From NCBI GenBank assembly GCA_902363515.1, contig CABJAN010000013.1, positions 26,742-90,741 of the forward strand: DNA of 64,000 nt, read 5' to 3'. Below, piece after piece: positions 44,817 through 54,301 of the stretch. Numbering within the stretch: position 1 is the stretch's first letter; every line of letters starts with the position of its first letter. The DNA is from Bacillota bacterium. Lineage in GTDB: Bacteria > Bacillota > Clostridia > Lachnospirales > Lachnospiraceae. The notes under the pieces are model-generated. The model was not told the origin of the DNA, did no database searches, and worked only from the letters and a program-made list of their open reading frames with translations. The position numbers and the translations under genes are program-made.

Positions 44817-45521
44817 TTACCTTAGTTCCACTACTGCAAATGTTTCTCCTGCAGGGCTGTCCAGAACCACCGTATAAACACCTTCCTGCTCATGCACCTT
44901 TGGTACAATTACGCTGTCAAGCACTGCCTGGTTCTTATATTCTGCCCGCATTTCTTTTACTCCAAATCCCGCAGGCAAGTATTCCATTGCCATAAGGATA
45001 TACTGTCCATTGTTCACATGATGATTCGTGTCCAAATGATGAGATTTCACCTGAAAGGACGGATATTCCTGACACTCCTTTGGCACAGCAATTTTCCTTG
45101 GCGCATATTTCATATCTAGTTTTTCTTCCAGTTCATATGCCTGAATCTGTTTTTCATCTACATTGGTGGGATGTCCGGTACGCAAATCCAGGTATGTCCA
45201 CAATGTATTGGCATATGCAATTCTGTTACCTTCTTTGTCTTCCATGGTAAAATTCCTTTTTCCCATAAAATGCCGGAATTCATAAGGCCAGGTGGAAATT
45301 TTTATTTCCTCGCAAAGTTCAGGATACCGCTCTACTACAATTTGCCACGCTGAAAGCACCCAGACCTGCTGCTTGTCCGCCAGAAATTCCATTCCCACTC
45401 CTGCTGATTCTGAGTGAAAGGTGCTGCAGTCCTGGAAGTAATTAATAATACTGTTCAAAGTCAGTTTCTTATCTTCCCCTATTTCGCTGTATCGTACTCT
45501 GCTGTCAAAAGAATATTTCAT
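44817..45521 (-). CDS. Acyl-ACP thioesterase
   Basis: 234 residues with two tandem hot-dog folds. It releases fatty acids from acyl carrier protein. Family features: YFQDCSTFHSE in the first domain, WPYEFRHFMGKRNF, and the catalytic DTNHHVNNGQYI (Asp-Asn-His, as in plant FatA/FatB and bacterial TE14-group enzymes). Complete start to finish and preceded by a GGAGGG site. Confidence 0.9.
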   Translation of the reverse strand: MKYSFDSRVRYSEIGEDKKLTLNSIINYFQDCSTFHSESAGVGMEFLADKQQVWVLSAWQIVVERYPELCEEIKISTWPYEFRHFMGKRNFTMEDKEGNRIAYANTLWTYLDLRTGHPTNVDEKQIQAYELEEKLDMKYAPRKIAVPKECQEYPSFQVKSHHLDTNHHVNNGQYILMAMEYLPAGFGVKEMRAEYKNQAVLDSVIVPKVHEQEGVYTVVLDSPAGETFAVVELR

Positions 45522-45566
45522 GTCTCTATCCCTCCATAATTACCGGAAATGAAATTTTCTATAAAG

Positions 45567-45598
45567 TAAAAATATCCCAGACATTCTGTCTGGGATAT
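45567..45598 (-). terminator. Terminator of tRNA-Gln
   Basis: Perfect 11-bp stem ATATCCCAGAC / GTCTGGGATAT with loop ATTCT, followed on the minus strand by TTTTT. Confidence 0.85.
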
Positions 45599-45604
45599 AA
45601 GTAG

Positions 45605-45676
45605 CTGGGCTACAAGGATTCGAACCTTGAGATGACGGAGTCAGAGTCCGTTGCCTTACCGTTTGGCGATAGCCCA
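45605..45676 (-). tRNA. tRNA-Gln (anticodon CUG)
   Basis: A 72-nt cloverleaf on the minus strand: acceptor TGGGCTA pairs with TAGCCCA, D-arm with AAACGGTAAGG, anticodon stem CGGA/TCCG around loop CTCTGAC (anticodon CTG, reading CAG), and T-arm AAGGTTCGAATCCTT. Discriminator G; the CCA end is not encoded. Confidence 0.95.
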
Positions 45677-45708
45677 ATGTTTTTCTGTTGTGCCTCACAA
45701 CAAAATTT

Positions 45709-45737
45709 ATTATATAGCATCCTTTTCAAAAATGCAA
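45709..45737 (-). promoter_or_regulatory. Promoter of tRNA-Gln
   Basis: On the minus strand, TTGCAT (45737-45732), 17-nt spacer, TATAAT (45714-45709), about 33 nt before the mature 5' end. Confidence 0.75.
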
Positions 45738-45951
45738 GTACTTTTTTAAAATTTTTTCAAAAAATTTTGCAGGACTCTTTCAGGGAGCTTTTGGCAAGAA
45801 TTTTTTTGGCTGGCAGAAGGTGGTAGGGGCAAAACCAGGCTGCAAAAAGGATTCTTACCCCCACAAATTTCATTTCTTGACGGACACTGGACAATAAACC
45901 ACTCTCCCCTGCATATACTAATACCCACTATAAAAAGGCAGGTATCATATC
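45738..45951. other. Gene-free region between tRNA-Gln and the peptidase gene
   Basis: About 210 nt. It contains an A/T-rich inverted repeat AAAATTTTTT/AAAAAATTTT at 45748-45768 and TTGACG at 45877-45882 without a matching -10 at 17 nt. A 60-codon minus-strand frame (45746-45928) lacks an RBS and protein-like composition. Confidence 0.4.
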
Positions 45952-46509
45952 ATGACTTCCTATACCATTCTTATTAACCGTAATCATCCTCTACCCAAAG
46001 ACTTTCTTCCGGATTTTCTCACAGAGCCGGTAATTCCCTTCTCTGCCCCGCCTAATAACCAGAGGCGCTTACTGCAAAAAGAAGCCGCCCTGGCAGTAAC
46101 ACTCCTTTTTGACCAGGCTGCATCCGAAGGGATTGGATTAATAGGAATCTCCGGATACCGTTCTTATTCCCGCCAGAAAGAACTGTACGAAAATGCAATT
46201 CAAAGAGGCTGCGCTGCTGTTGCACCTCCCGGAGCCAGTGAGCACCAATCCGGTCTTGCCCTGGATGTTTCCTGCGCTGCCATTGGTCTGGAATTAGAAA
46301 ACACTTTTGCAGATACCAGGGAAGGCAAATGGCTGACAAAACACGCTCCTCTCTATGGTTTTATTCTGCGCTATCCAAAGGATAAAGAACACATTACCGG
46401 CTATCCCTGGGAGCCCTGGCACATCCGATATGTAGGAAAAAGTCTTTCTCTGTACTGCTCCCTTACAAATTTAACCTTAGAAGAATATTACAGCCAACTA
46501 AAACATTGA
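45952..46509 (+). CDS. D-alanyl-D-alanine carboxypeptidase, VanY type
   Basis: A 185-residue zinc peptidase of the M15B family acting on peptidoglycan stem peptides. Zinc motif SEHQSGLALDVS (SxHxxGxAxD) and second site EPWHIRYVGK; the upstream ISGYRSYSRQKELYENAI is also conserved. Unlike most VanY/DacB-type proteins there is no signal peptide or membrane anchor: the protein starts MTSYTILINRNHPL directly at the catalytic domain. The RBS is weak (AGGTATC). Either the start is further upstream in a disrupted form, or it acts in the cytoplasm on recycled muropeptides. Confidence 0.85.
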   Translation: MTSYTILINRNHPLPKDFLPDFLTEPVIPFSAPPNNQRRLLQKEAALAVTLLFDQAASEGIGLIGISGYRSYSRQKELYENAIQRGCAAVAPPGASEHQSGLALDVSCAAIGLELENTFADTREGKWLTKHAPLYGFILRYPKDKEHITGYPWEPWHIRYVGKSLSLYCSLTNLTLEEYYSQLKH

Positions 46510-46533
46510 TTTTTTCAACACAAATGCTATAAT
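46506..46533 (+). promoter_or_regulatory. Promoter of pncB
   Basis: TTGATT (46506-46511), 16-nt spacer, TATAAT (46528-46533), with an extended -10 TG at 46525-46526. It begins at the stop codon of the preceding gene. Confidence 0.7.
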
Positions 46534-46584
46534 GTTTCTAACTTATGGTTATTACAAAACCAATGAAAAAGGAGAGCTACGAAT

Positions 46585-48048
46585 ATGAGAGCTTTAAATT
46601 TAACATTATTAACAGATTTATATGAACTTACCATGATGCAGGGCTACTTCAAAAACCCAACAGACCAGATCGTTGTTTTTGATGCCTTTTACCGCAAAAA
46701 TCCCTGCGACGGAGGATATGCTATTGCAGCCGGCTTAGACCAGATTATCGAATATGTGCGCCATCTGCACTTTGCACCGGATGACATTGATTATTTAAGA
46801 AGTCTGGATATCTTTGATGCAGACTTTCTGGAATATTTAAGAGGTTTCCATTTCACAGGAGATATCTACGCTGTACCGGAGGGTACTGTAGTATTCCCAA
46901 GAGAGCCACTTTTGAAAGTCATTGCTCCGGTTATGGAAGCTCAATTAGTAGAAACTACCATTCTGAATCTTTTGAATCACCAGAGCCTCATTGCCACCAA
47001 AGCCTCCAGAGTTGTTTACGCAGCCAAAGGCGACGGTATTATGGAATTTGGTCTGCGCCGCGCCCAGGGACCTGACGCCGGACTTTATGGCGCAAGAGCC
47101 GCTATGATTGGCGGATGCATCGGAACCTCCAATGTTCTCACTGGCCAGATGTTCCAGGTACCGGTAAAAGGAACTCATGCTCACAGTTGGATTATGAGTT
47201 TTCCAGATGAGTATACTGCATTTAAAACTTATGCAGAGCTTTATCCCAATGCCTGTATTCTTCTGGTAGATACTTATGATGTGCTGAACTCCGGCGTTCC
47301 AAATGCTATCCGCGTGTTCCAGGAAATGAAGGCAGCCGGACATGAGATGAGAGGATATGGAATCCGCATTGACAGCGGTGACCTGGCTTATCTTTCCAAA
47401 CAGGCTTACAAGATGCTGGATGAAGCCGGATTTGGCGATGCTATTATTTCTGCCTCCAGCGACCTGGATGAACACCTCATTGAAAGCCTGAAATCCCAGG
47501 GCGCTAAGATTAACTCCTGGGGTGTAGGTACCAACCTGATTACCTGCCAGGACAATCCTGCATTTGGCGGCGTTTACAAACTGGCTGCCATTAAAAACGC
47601 AGAAGACGAAGACTTTGTACCCAAAATCAAGCTCTCAGAAAACGTAGAAAAGGTTACAAATCCAGGAAATAAAACCATTTACCGTATTTACGACAAGAAA
47701 ACCGGTAAAATCCGCGCAGATTTAATTTGCCTTGCAAATGAAACTTTTGACCCTAAAGAAGATATGATTATCTTTGACCCAATGGCAACCTGGAAAAAGA
47801 CAAAAATTGCAGGCGGCTCCTACACTTTACGGGAACTTCTGGTTCCTGTATTCCAGAAGGGTGAATGTGTATACACCTCTCCTTCTGTTATGGAAATCAG
47901 AGATATCTGCCAGAAAGAATTAAACACCCTCTGGGATGAAACAAGACGTTTTGCAAACCCACAGGAAGTATATGTAGATTTATCTGACAAATTGTTTAAG
48001 ATTAAGACTGATTTATTAGAACAGATGGGACAGGCATCCATTCAGTAA
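46585..48048 (+). CDS. pncB: Nicotinate phosphoribosyltransferase
   Basis: NAD salvage: nicotinate plus PRPP gives nicotinate mononucleotide. 487 residues: LLTDLYELTMMQGYF at the start, FDAFYRKNPCDGGYAI, the catalytic-His region GTHAHSWIMSF, YGIRIDSGDLAYLSKQAYKML and SWGVGTNLIT. Length is that of the long PncB2-like form found in Firmicutes. RBS AAAGGAGAG. Confidence 0.95.
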   Translation: MRALNLTLLTDLYELTMMQGYFKNPTDQIVVFDAFYRKNPCDGGYAIAAGLDQIIEYVRHLHFAPDDIDYLRSLDIFDADFLEYLRGFHFTGDIYAVPEGTVVFPREPLLKVIAPVMEAQLVETTILNLLNHQSLIATKASRVVYAAKGDGIMEFGLRRAQGPDAGLYGARAAMIGGCIGTSNVLTGQMFQVPVKGTHAHSWIMSFPDEYTAFKTYAELYPNACILLVDTYDVLNSGVPNAIRVFQEMKAAGHEMRGYGIRIDSGDLAYLSKQAYKMLDEAGFGDAIISASSDLDEHLIESLKSQGAKINSWGVGTNLITCQDNPAFGGVYKLAAIKNAEDEDFVPKIKLSENVEKVTNPGNKTIYRIYDKKTGKIRADLICLANETFDPKEDMIIFDPMATWKKTKIAGGSYTLRELLVPVFQKGECVYTSPSVMEIRDICQKELNTLWDETRRFANPQEVYVDLSDKLFKIKTDLLEQMGQASIQ

Positions 48049-48070
48049 AATACTCAGCGCACATACCAGA

Positions 48071-48130
48071 AGGCGGCACAAAACAGCGACTGGCTCATGC
48101 ATAAAGCAAGCCTACTGTTTTGTACCGCCT
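48071..48130. terminator. Shared terminator between pncB and spoVT
   Basis: AGGCGGCACAAAACAG (48071-48086) pairs with CTGTTTTGTACCGCCT (48115-48130), one mismatch, with TTTTTC after it on the plus strand and T/A-rich sequence on the minus side. The two genes converge here. Confidence 0.85.
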
Positions 48131-48146
48131 TTTTCTTTCCGGCTGT

Positions 48147-48689
48147 TTACTGCTCCATCTGCCGCCCAAGAAAACCGGCTGCTGCCTGAGCCAGTTTCTG
48201 CTCTGTTTCACCAAATGTTCTGCCTCCTGCCTTTTCCAGAATCAGAACACTTCCCACTGCATCGCCTGCGCAGGTGATGGTATCAATCACCTGGGAACTA
48301 TATTCCAGCTTATCTTCTTCCACAATTTTCACAAATTTCTTTTCTGTGATGCAGACATTTTTCCGGTCCGCAATCATCCCCTCCAATTCACTGTGGATTC
48401 TTCTGCCCGCAAACTCCCTGGCGCCGCTTCCTGCTGCAGCTATAATCTGGTCTCTGTCTGTGATACAGGCAATACAGCCCGCCGCCTGAGCCAATGCCTC
48501 CGCATATTCTTTGGCAAAGGTACTCAGCTCTCCTATGGGAGAATATTTTTTCAAAATAATCTCGCCCTCTCTGTCTGTAAAAATTTCCAGCGGGTCGCTC
48601 TCCCTGATTCGCAGGGTTCTTCTGATTTCCTTTGGAATCACCACACGCCCCAAATCATCAATACGCCTTACAATCCCTGTTGCTTTCAT
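48147..48689 (-). CDS. spoVT: Stage V sporulation protein T (AbrB/GAF regulator)
   Basis: A 180-residue regulator of forespore gene expression. N-terminal SpoVT-AbrB swapped-hairpin domain (KATGIVRRIDDLGRVVIPKE) and C-terminal GAF-like domain (about 55-180). Start is the ATG at 48689, with GGAGGG upstream; the longer frame to 48722 adds a sequence not found in SpoVT. Near-standard length (178 in Bacillus). Good evidence that the host forms spores or descends from spore formers. Confidence 0.93.
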   Translation of the reverse strand: MKATGIVRRIDDLGRVVIPKEIRRTLRIRESDPLEIFTDREGEIILKKYSPIGELSTFAKEYAEALAQAAGCIACITDRDQIIAAAGSGAREFAGRRIHSELEGMIADRKNVCITEKKFVKIVEEDKLEYSSQVIDTITCAGDAVGSVLILEKAGGRTFGETEQKLAQAAAGFLGRQMEQ

Positions 48690-48763
48690 ATAAAAAATCC
48701 CTCCATCTACTACAATTTCCATTTCTGGAAATAGTATCTGTAGATGAAAGGATTTTTATGCCT

Positions 48764-49606
48764 CTACAGTCTTAAATTTTTCTCAAATTCCAAAATCTTC
48801 TGCTCCTGGTATGCGCCTTCATAGGTTCCCTCCTGAAAGTGTTTTAATGCCTCCGGAAACTCTTCCCAGGATTCCCTCTCCTGGTATGCCAGAATGGGAT
48901 AGAAAAATGTCCCCACTTCTCTTGCCGCTTCCAGATCAGACGGTGAATCGCCCACCATAAGTATCATTTGCGGGTCATATCCTTTTTCCTGCAACGCTTT
49001 TAGACATCTGGTTTTCGTTCCTGTTTCCTGGGACACCAGCACATCTGTATACTGTTCAATATTCAGGCTCTTCCACTCTTTTCTTATCTCAGAACCATTG
49101 GCAGACGTCACAATCGCCACATCTCCACATTCATGAGACAGCTTCACAGCCTCCATAGCGCCTTCAAAGGGTTGTTTCTTGCTCATGGACACCATCATAA
49201 GAGACTGATTTACTAATTCCGACCATTCCAGCGCTTTCTTAATACATGGATTTCCTGTTTCTTCATAAGCCCTAGCTGCGCTTTCGTTGGATAATTCTTT
49301 GGCACTTTTTACCCACTCCTGATAACCATCAAGACCTTCCACACGAAAATAGTTCTCATTAATATCTTCCAGCACCTTTCCCAGTCCCACAAAGCGATTT
49401 ACTCCCCGGTCTTTACTGAGAAGATTAATTTTTCTCCACAGTCTTATGATTTCTTCCCGATACTTCGCCAAATCCCATTCATGAACAAGGCATGGACCAA
49501 AGCACCGCATATGCTTAATCTCCATGGTATCCAGGACGCATCCATCTGAATCAATACAAATTAACCGTTCCTTTGTTTTGTTGAATTTTTTAAGTTCCTC
49601 TTTCAA
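48764..49606 (-). CDS. HAD-family hydrolase
   Basis: 280 residues. HAD motif I ICIDSDGCVLDTMEIKH (nucleophile Asp), motif II VAIVTSANG, and motif IV ILMVGDSPSDLEAAREVG; an enlarged cap (about 40-150) separates I and II. Start is TTG at 49606, 7 nt after a G-rich RBS. Last gene of the alpha-galactosidase operon on this strand, so it may dephosphorylate a sugar phosphate of that pathway (inference). No family name recognised. Confidence 0.8.
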   Translation of the reverse strand: MKEELKKFNKTKERLICIDSDGCVLDTMEIKHMRCFGPCLVHEWDLAKYREEIIRLWRKINLLSKDRGVNRFVGLGKVLEDINENYFRVEGLDGYQEWVKSAKELSNESAARAYEETGNPCIKKALEWSELVNQSLMMVSMSKKQPFEGAMEAVKLSHECGDVAIVTSANGSEIRKEWKSLNIEQYTDVLVSQETGTKTRCLKALQEKGYDPQMILMVGDSPSDLEAAREVGTFFYPILAYQERESWEEFPEALKHFQEGTYEGAYQEQKILEFEKNLRL

Positions 49607-49717
49607 TTCTCTTCCCCCTGTCGCTCACATTTTAATTTGATAATGTAATTATACACTTCTAAAATCTGAGCCGCAAGAAAGAATCCTTTAGAATCAATGG
49701 AGAAATTCTACAAATTC

Positions 49718-51040
49718 CTACTGATAATCCTTCATGTACTCCCCATGAGCTTCAATTAACTCATCACACATACGGATAATATCATCAATATTCAGCTCTG
49801 CCGCTGTATGGGGGTCCATCATGGCCGCCTGGTAAATTTTCTGACGGTCTTTGGTTACTGCCGCCTCAATGGTTAAAAGCTGGGGATTAATATTTGTTAT
49901 ATTCATAGCCGCAAGCTGTGTCGGCAGTTTTCCCACTTTTGTTGGATGCACTCCTGTTCCGTCAATATAACAAGGAACTTCCACACAGGCGTCTGCCGGA
50001 AGGTTTTCAATATAGCCTTCATTCAACACATTTCCGCCAATTTTATAAGGCTTATCTGTCACTACAGCCTCCATAATATAAGAAGCATACTCATGGCTTC
50101 TCTCATGGGTAATCTTTCCATCCTTTAAGATATCTTCCCTCTCTTTTTCCCATCCTTCAATCTGATTGATACAGCGTCTTGGATATTCATCCAGAGGAAT
50201 GTTGAATTTCTCAATCATCTCAGGATATTTATTCTTAATAAAGAACGGATTGTACTCTGCATTATGTTCACTGGATTCTGTGCAGTAATATCCCAGATGG
50301 CGAATGTACTCAAAACGCACCATATCATCATGCTTTTCAGAGGCGTTTTTCTTTGCCGCGCGCTTTCTGATTTCCGGATATAAATCATTTCCATCTTTAT
50401 CCCGGATTTCCAGCAGCCATCCCATGTGGTTAATTCCCGCGATTAATTCCTGTCTGCCCTCTAATTTATCCTGCATATCCAGTTTTTCCAATAATTTCTC
50501 AGAACATACCTGTACACTATGACACAAACCTACGGTTCTGATTTTGGTATATCTCTGCATATAACCTGTAAGCATTGCCATAGGGTTGGAATAATTCAGG
50601 AATAAAGTATTTGGACACACCTCTTCCATATCCCTTGCAAACTCCTCCAGTACAGGAATAGTTCTAAGCGCACGCATAATTCCCCCGATTCCCAAGGTAT
50701 CTGCAATGGTCTGCTTTAAACCATATTTTTTCGGAATCTCAAAATCTGTAATTGTACACGGGTCATAGCCGCCCACCTGAATTGCATTTACGACGAAATC
50801 CGCATCTCTTAAAGCCTCTTTACGATTCTCCACGCCCAAATAGGTTTTAATCACAGCCCGGTCTTCGTTTACATTATGATTAATGGCACTCAAAATAATT
50901 CTGGAATCCTCCAGCCTCTGGGCATCAATATCATATAATGCAATTTCACTTTCGCAAAGCGCTGGCGTACACATACAATCTCCCAATACATTTCTTGCAA
51001 ACACCGTACTTCCTGCACCCATAAACGTAATTTTCACCAT
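49718..51040 (-). CDS. melA: Alpha-galactosidase/6-phospho-glycosidase, GH4
   Basis: 440 residues of the NAD- and Mn-dependent glycoside hydrolase family 4. NAD-binding GAGSTVFARNVLGD at the start, FVVNAIQVGGYD, LFLNYSNPMAML, and the metal-binding Cys in GLCHSVQ followed by GINHMGW, the MelA-type pattern. These suggest alpha-galactosidase rather than a phospho-glycosidase, and no PTS genes are present to supply phosphorylated sugars. It follows the AraC-type regulator by 24 nt. Confidence 0.88.
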   Translation of the reverse strand: MVKITFMGAGSTVFARNVLGDCMCTPALCESEIALYDIDAQRLEDSRIILSAINHNVNEDRAVIKTYLGVENRKEALRDADFVVNAIQVGGYDPCTITDFEIPKKYGLKQTIADTLGIGGIMRALRTIPVLEEFARDMEEVCPNTLFLNYSNPMAMLTGYMQRYTKIRTVGLCHSVQVCSEKLLEKLDMQDKLEGRQELIAGINHMGWLLEIRDKDGNDLYPEIRKRAAKKNASEKHDDMVRFEYIRHLGYYCTESSEHNAEYNPFFIKNKYPEMIEKFNIPLDEYPRRCINQIEGWEKEREDILKDGKITHERSHEYASYIMEAVVTDKPYKIGGNVLNEGYIENLPADACVEVPCYIDGTGVHPTKVGKLPTQLAAMNITNINPQLLTIEAAVTKDRQKIYQAAMMDPHTAAELNIDDIIRMCDELIEAHGEYMKDYQ

Positions 51041-51064
51041 AATCTTTACCTTCCTCTCTTACAT

Positions 51065-51982
51065 TTACATTTTATCCTGGGCAGCATATCCCTTTGCCCC
51101 CATAACAATCAGTTCCATCTTTTCTTCCCTGTACATACGCGGACTTTTTCCGCAGTGCTGCTTAAATACTTTTGAAAATGCAAGCTGATCCGCATACCCC
51201 ACCGAAGCGGCCACTGCATTAACAGACAAATCCGTCTTCTTTAACAGGGATTTCGCCTTTTCAATTCTTAAATTTACCAAAAACTCCTGGGGAGAACATC
51301 CCACTGCCTTCTTAAAACTGCTGGTAAGGTAACTTCTGTTTACCCCTATAAAATCCGCCAGTTGTCCAATTCTCAAAGGCTCACTGTAATGATCCTTCAT
51401 ATATTCCATAGCGTGTTTCACATACACAGACCCCGGATAAGAACGCCCATTATTTGTTCCGTCTTCCACAGAATTTTTTGCATAATCTTCCATAAATGCC
51501 GCAAAACACAACATCAGCATGGCATTTCTGGTCAGTTCGTCCCCATAGGAAAGCTGATGCGCTTCCAGCATCCGGTCAATATAAGCTGAGATTTTTTCCA
51601 TACATCCAATTTTACGGGTTGGATTTTTAAGAGAAAATCCGGCGCCGCTGACACATTCATCTGCTTTCAATCCAACAAAGCCAATCCACATATAACACCA
51701 GGGATCATCCTTATCAGCTTCATACCATGCCTCTACTCCCGGAGGAATCAGAAATGCATCTTTGGGCCCCAGCTTATATTTTTTCTTATTTATTTCCAGT
51801 GTGCCCTGCCCTTCTTTTACCACATGAAGGACATAGGCTTCCCTCTTATTTGGCCCAAAACGGTAGCCGGACTCACAATATTCCCAGCCACAATATGTCA
51901 GGCACAAATCTACAGAATCTTTCTGCAAATCCTCCAGACATTTATATCTGGCATGACTGGTAAACCCCATTGTACGGCTCAA
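51065..51982 (-). CDS. AraC-family transcriptional regulator
   Basis: About 305 residues. N-terminal cupin sensor (about 35-110: YVLHVVKEGQGTLEINKKKY, DAFLIPPGVEAWYEADK), C-terminal double HTH (about 200-300: LRIGQLADFIGVNRSYLTSSFKKAVGCSP and VAASVGYADQLAFSKVFKQHCGKSP). The layout is that of MsmR/RafR, activators of raffinose and melibiose operons. Start taken as TTG at 51982, 8 nt after AAGGAG; a GTG at 51991 overlaps the RBS. Embedded in the operon between GH36 and GH4 genes, so probably autoregulated. Confidence 0.88.
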   Translation of the reverse strand: MSRTMGFTSHARYKCLEDLQKDSVDLCLTYCGWEYCESGYRFGPNKREAYVLHVVKEGQGTLEINKKKYKLGPKDAFLIPPGVEAWYEADKDDPWCYMWIGFVGLKADECVSGAGFSLKNPTRKIGCMEKISAYIDRMLEAHQLSYGDELTRNAMLMLCFAAFMEDYAKNSVEDGTNNGRSYPGSVYVKHAMEYMKDHYSEPLRIGQLADFIGVNRSYLTSSFKKAVGCSPQEFLVNLRIEKAKSLLKKTDLSVNAVAASVGYADQLAFSKVFKQHCGKSPRMYREEKMELIVMGAKGYAAQDKM

Positions 51983-52009
51983 GCAATCCACTCCTTTACT
52001 TTTCGGACT

Positions 52010-54232
52010 TTATGGTTCTGCTTTTTCAATCACATAGAGCAATGATGCAAAATCCCCGCCTTCTTTATTTAAAAGTTCTCTGTCTACAGGAATCCCTGCG
52101 TACATTAACTCATCTCCATAAGCCCGGTATACTGTATCGTTACATTTTACCTCATACAAAGTATCTTTGTCCAATCCTTCCAGGCGAAAACGCAGCCAGG
52201 ACGCATTAATCTTATTCAGCTTCTGATAAAAAGCTGCTACTGCCTGATTCTTGTCAGGAGATACCACTATCCATGCAGTTTCATTCCCCTTAAAAGGACT
52301 AAGCAAACGGTAAAAGTCTCCTTCTACCTGAATGAGCCTGCGGTATTTTTTCATAAATGCCACCTGTTCTTTTACCTGAGCCATTTCTTCTTCGCTCAGA
52401 AGATTCAGGTCAAGCTCATATCCAAAGGTTCCGAAATATGCCATATTCGCCCTGGTAGAAAGGGGTGTGATTCTCAAAAGCTGATGGTTCGGCACAGCCG
52501 AAACATGAGAGCCCATGCTGACCAGCGGATAAACATAAGATGTCCCATACTGAATTTTTGCCCGTTCAGAAGCATCTGTATCATCACTGGTCCATGTCTG
52601 GGGAGCAAAAAACAGCATTGCCGGGTCGAACCGGGCGCCACCACTTGCACAGGATTCAAAGAGAATCTCAGGAAATTCCTCTGTGAGCCTTGTATACAAA
52701 TCATAAACTCCAAGAATATACCGGTGCATCATTTTTCCCTGGTCTTTAGCAGCTAAACCTCTGCTGTAAGGTTCAGACATATAGCGGTTCATATCCCACT
52801 TAATATAAGAAATCCTGGACTCCCGGAGAATTTTGGAAATCATTTCATAAATATAATCCACCACTTCTTTTCTGGAAAAATCCAATACATGCTGATGCCT
52901 TCCATGGGACTCAAATCTTTCCGGCACACCAACAATCCAGTCTGGATGCGCCCGGTACAAATCACTGTCCTTGTTCACCATCTCAAGCTCTACCCACAGA
53001 CCAAATTTCAGCCCCATTTCTTCTACCTTACGGGAAAGTCCGGCAATGCCATCCGGCAATTTTTCCAGATTTACATACCAGTCACCAAGACCTCTGTAAT
53101 CATCATTTCTTGCGCCAAACCAGCCGTCATCCAGAACAAACAGCTCCACACCTGCTTCTTTTGCCTTTTTTGCAATAGAAAGAATCTTTTCCTCTGTAAA
53201 ATCAAAATAAGTTGCTTCCCAGTTATTTAACAAAATCGGTCTTGGCTGTTCTTTCCACTGACCGCGCATTAAGTTCTTCCTGTACAGGCGGTGATAAACC
53301 TGGCTCATTTTATTCAGCCCCCGGTCACTATAGACCATAACAACTTCCGGCGTCTGAAAACTCTCTCCTGTTTCCAGCTTCCAGTGAAATCCTTCGGGAT
53401 GAATCCCCATAAGCACTCTTGTCATGTCAAACGTAGATACCTCTGTCTGCGCCAGAAAATTTCCGCTGTATACCAGACTGAATCCATAAACTTCTCCCTG
53501 ACTCTCTGTTGTATCAGGACGCTTTAAAGCCAGAAACGGATTATGTTCTGCCCCTCCGGCAGTACCATGGATTCCCTGCACTGCCTGGATACCCATCTCT
53601 AATTTCCGTTCCTTCACATAGCGTTCTCTTGCCCACGCACCGGACAAATGCACCATTTCAAAATCCATATCCTGAAATTCCACACTCATACTCAAGGCTC
53701 TGTCCAAAACAATACTTTCTTCTCCTTTGTGCACAAGCTTTGCATTCCTGGTAATCACCGGATACTCCTCAAACATTGTGTAGGAAAGAATCAAATCTGT
53801 GTTTATCACTTCATCATGCAGACAGATTTCCAGAGTACACACCTCATGCTCATTATTTGTATATACTGCCGGAAGAGGTGACAAAGACTTTTTCCCCTGA
53901 TAAATTTCATGGGAAACATAAGTAAAATTCACAATCCGGCTTCCATTTTCCTGTAAAATACTAAGGGCAGGATTCCTGTAGTCCCCTGTTCCGTACACCG
54001 GATATTCCTGTTTCGTGTATTCCATGGATAATACTCCAGGTTCCGGCACACACACAGAAGTCAGCGGACGGGAAATTGCCTCATGCAAATGCATAAAACT
54101 TTCCCTGTCCCGAATGACTTTTCCGTAGTACAGGTTTTCTAACTGTCCGTTCTCCATAACCCGAATGATATAACTTACTTCCTTATTATAAAGATGAAAG
54201 GTTTTTTCCTGTTCATGAAAGATAATTCCCAT
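52010..54232 (-). CDS. Alpha-galactosidase, GH36 (copy 1)
   Basis: 740 residues; removes alpha-1,6-galactose from raffinose-family oligosaccharides or galactomannan. N-terminal beta-supersandwich (about 1-330), TIM barrel with NNWEATYFDFTEEKIL, LFVLDDGWFGARNDDY, nucleophile region YIKWDMNRYM, acid/base region TWTSDDTDASERAKIQYG, and C-terminal beta domain. No signal peptide, so intracellular after ABC import. 53 nt or so after the second permease gene with a hairpin between. Confidence 0.93.
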   Translation of the reverse strand: MGIIFHEQEKTFHLYNKEVSYIIRVMENGQLENLYYGKVIRDRESFMHLHEAISRPLTSVCVPEPGVLSMEYTKQEYPVYGTGDYRNPALSILQENGSRIVNFTYVSHEIYQGKKSLSPLPAVYTNNEHEVCTLEICLHDEVINTDLILSYTMFEEYPVITRNAKLVHKGEESIVLDRALSMSVEFQDMDFEMVHLSGAWARERYVKERKLEMGIQAVQGIHGTAGGAEHNPFLALKRPDTTESQGEVYGFSLVYSGNFLAQTEVSTFDMTRVLMGIHPEGFHWKLETGESFQTPEVVMVYSDRGLNKMSQVYHRLYRKNLMRGQWKEQPRPILLNNWEATYFDFTEEKILSIAKKAKEAGVELFVLDDGWFGARNDDYRGLGDWYVNLEKLPDGIAGLSRKVEEMGLKFGLWVELEMVNKDSDLYRAHPDWIVGVPERFESHGRHQHVLDFSRKEVVDYIYEMISKILRESRISYIKWDMNRYMSEPYSRGLAAKDQGKMMHRYILGVYDLYTRLTEEFPEILFESCASGGARFDPAMLFFAPQTWTSDDTDASERAKIQYGTSYVYPLVSMGSHVSAVPNHQLLRITPLSTRANMAYFGTFGYELDLNLLSEEEMAQVKEQVAFMKKYRRLIQVEGDFYRLLSPFKGNETAWIVVSPDKNQAVAAFYQKLNKINASWLRFRLEGLDKDTLYEVKCNDTVYRAYGDELMYAGIPVDRELLNKEGGDFASLLYVIEKAEP

Positions 54233-54256
54233 AAATTTCCTCCTAAAATTTCAATA

Positions 54257-54283
54257 AGGCTGGCGCAATCCCTGCACCAGCCT
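54257..54283 (-). terminator. Intercistronic hairpin between permease and GH36 genes
   Basis: AGGCTGGCGCA pairs with TGCACCAGCCT (one mismatch) around ATCCC. The T-run is poor (TTATTG), so processing or partial attenuation is more likely than full termination. Confidence 0.55.
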
Positions 54284-54301
54284 GTCCTTCATTTTTTAAT
54301 C

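Noticed and set aside
45746..45928. 60-codon minus-strand frame beside tRNA-Gln
   Set aside because: No RBS, overlaps the tRNA promoter and an A/T inverted repeat, and does not look protein-like.
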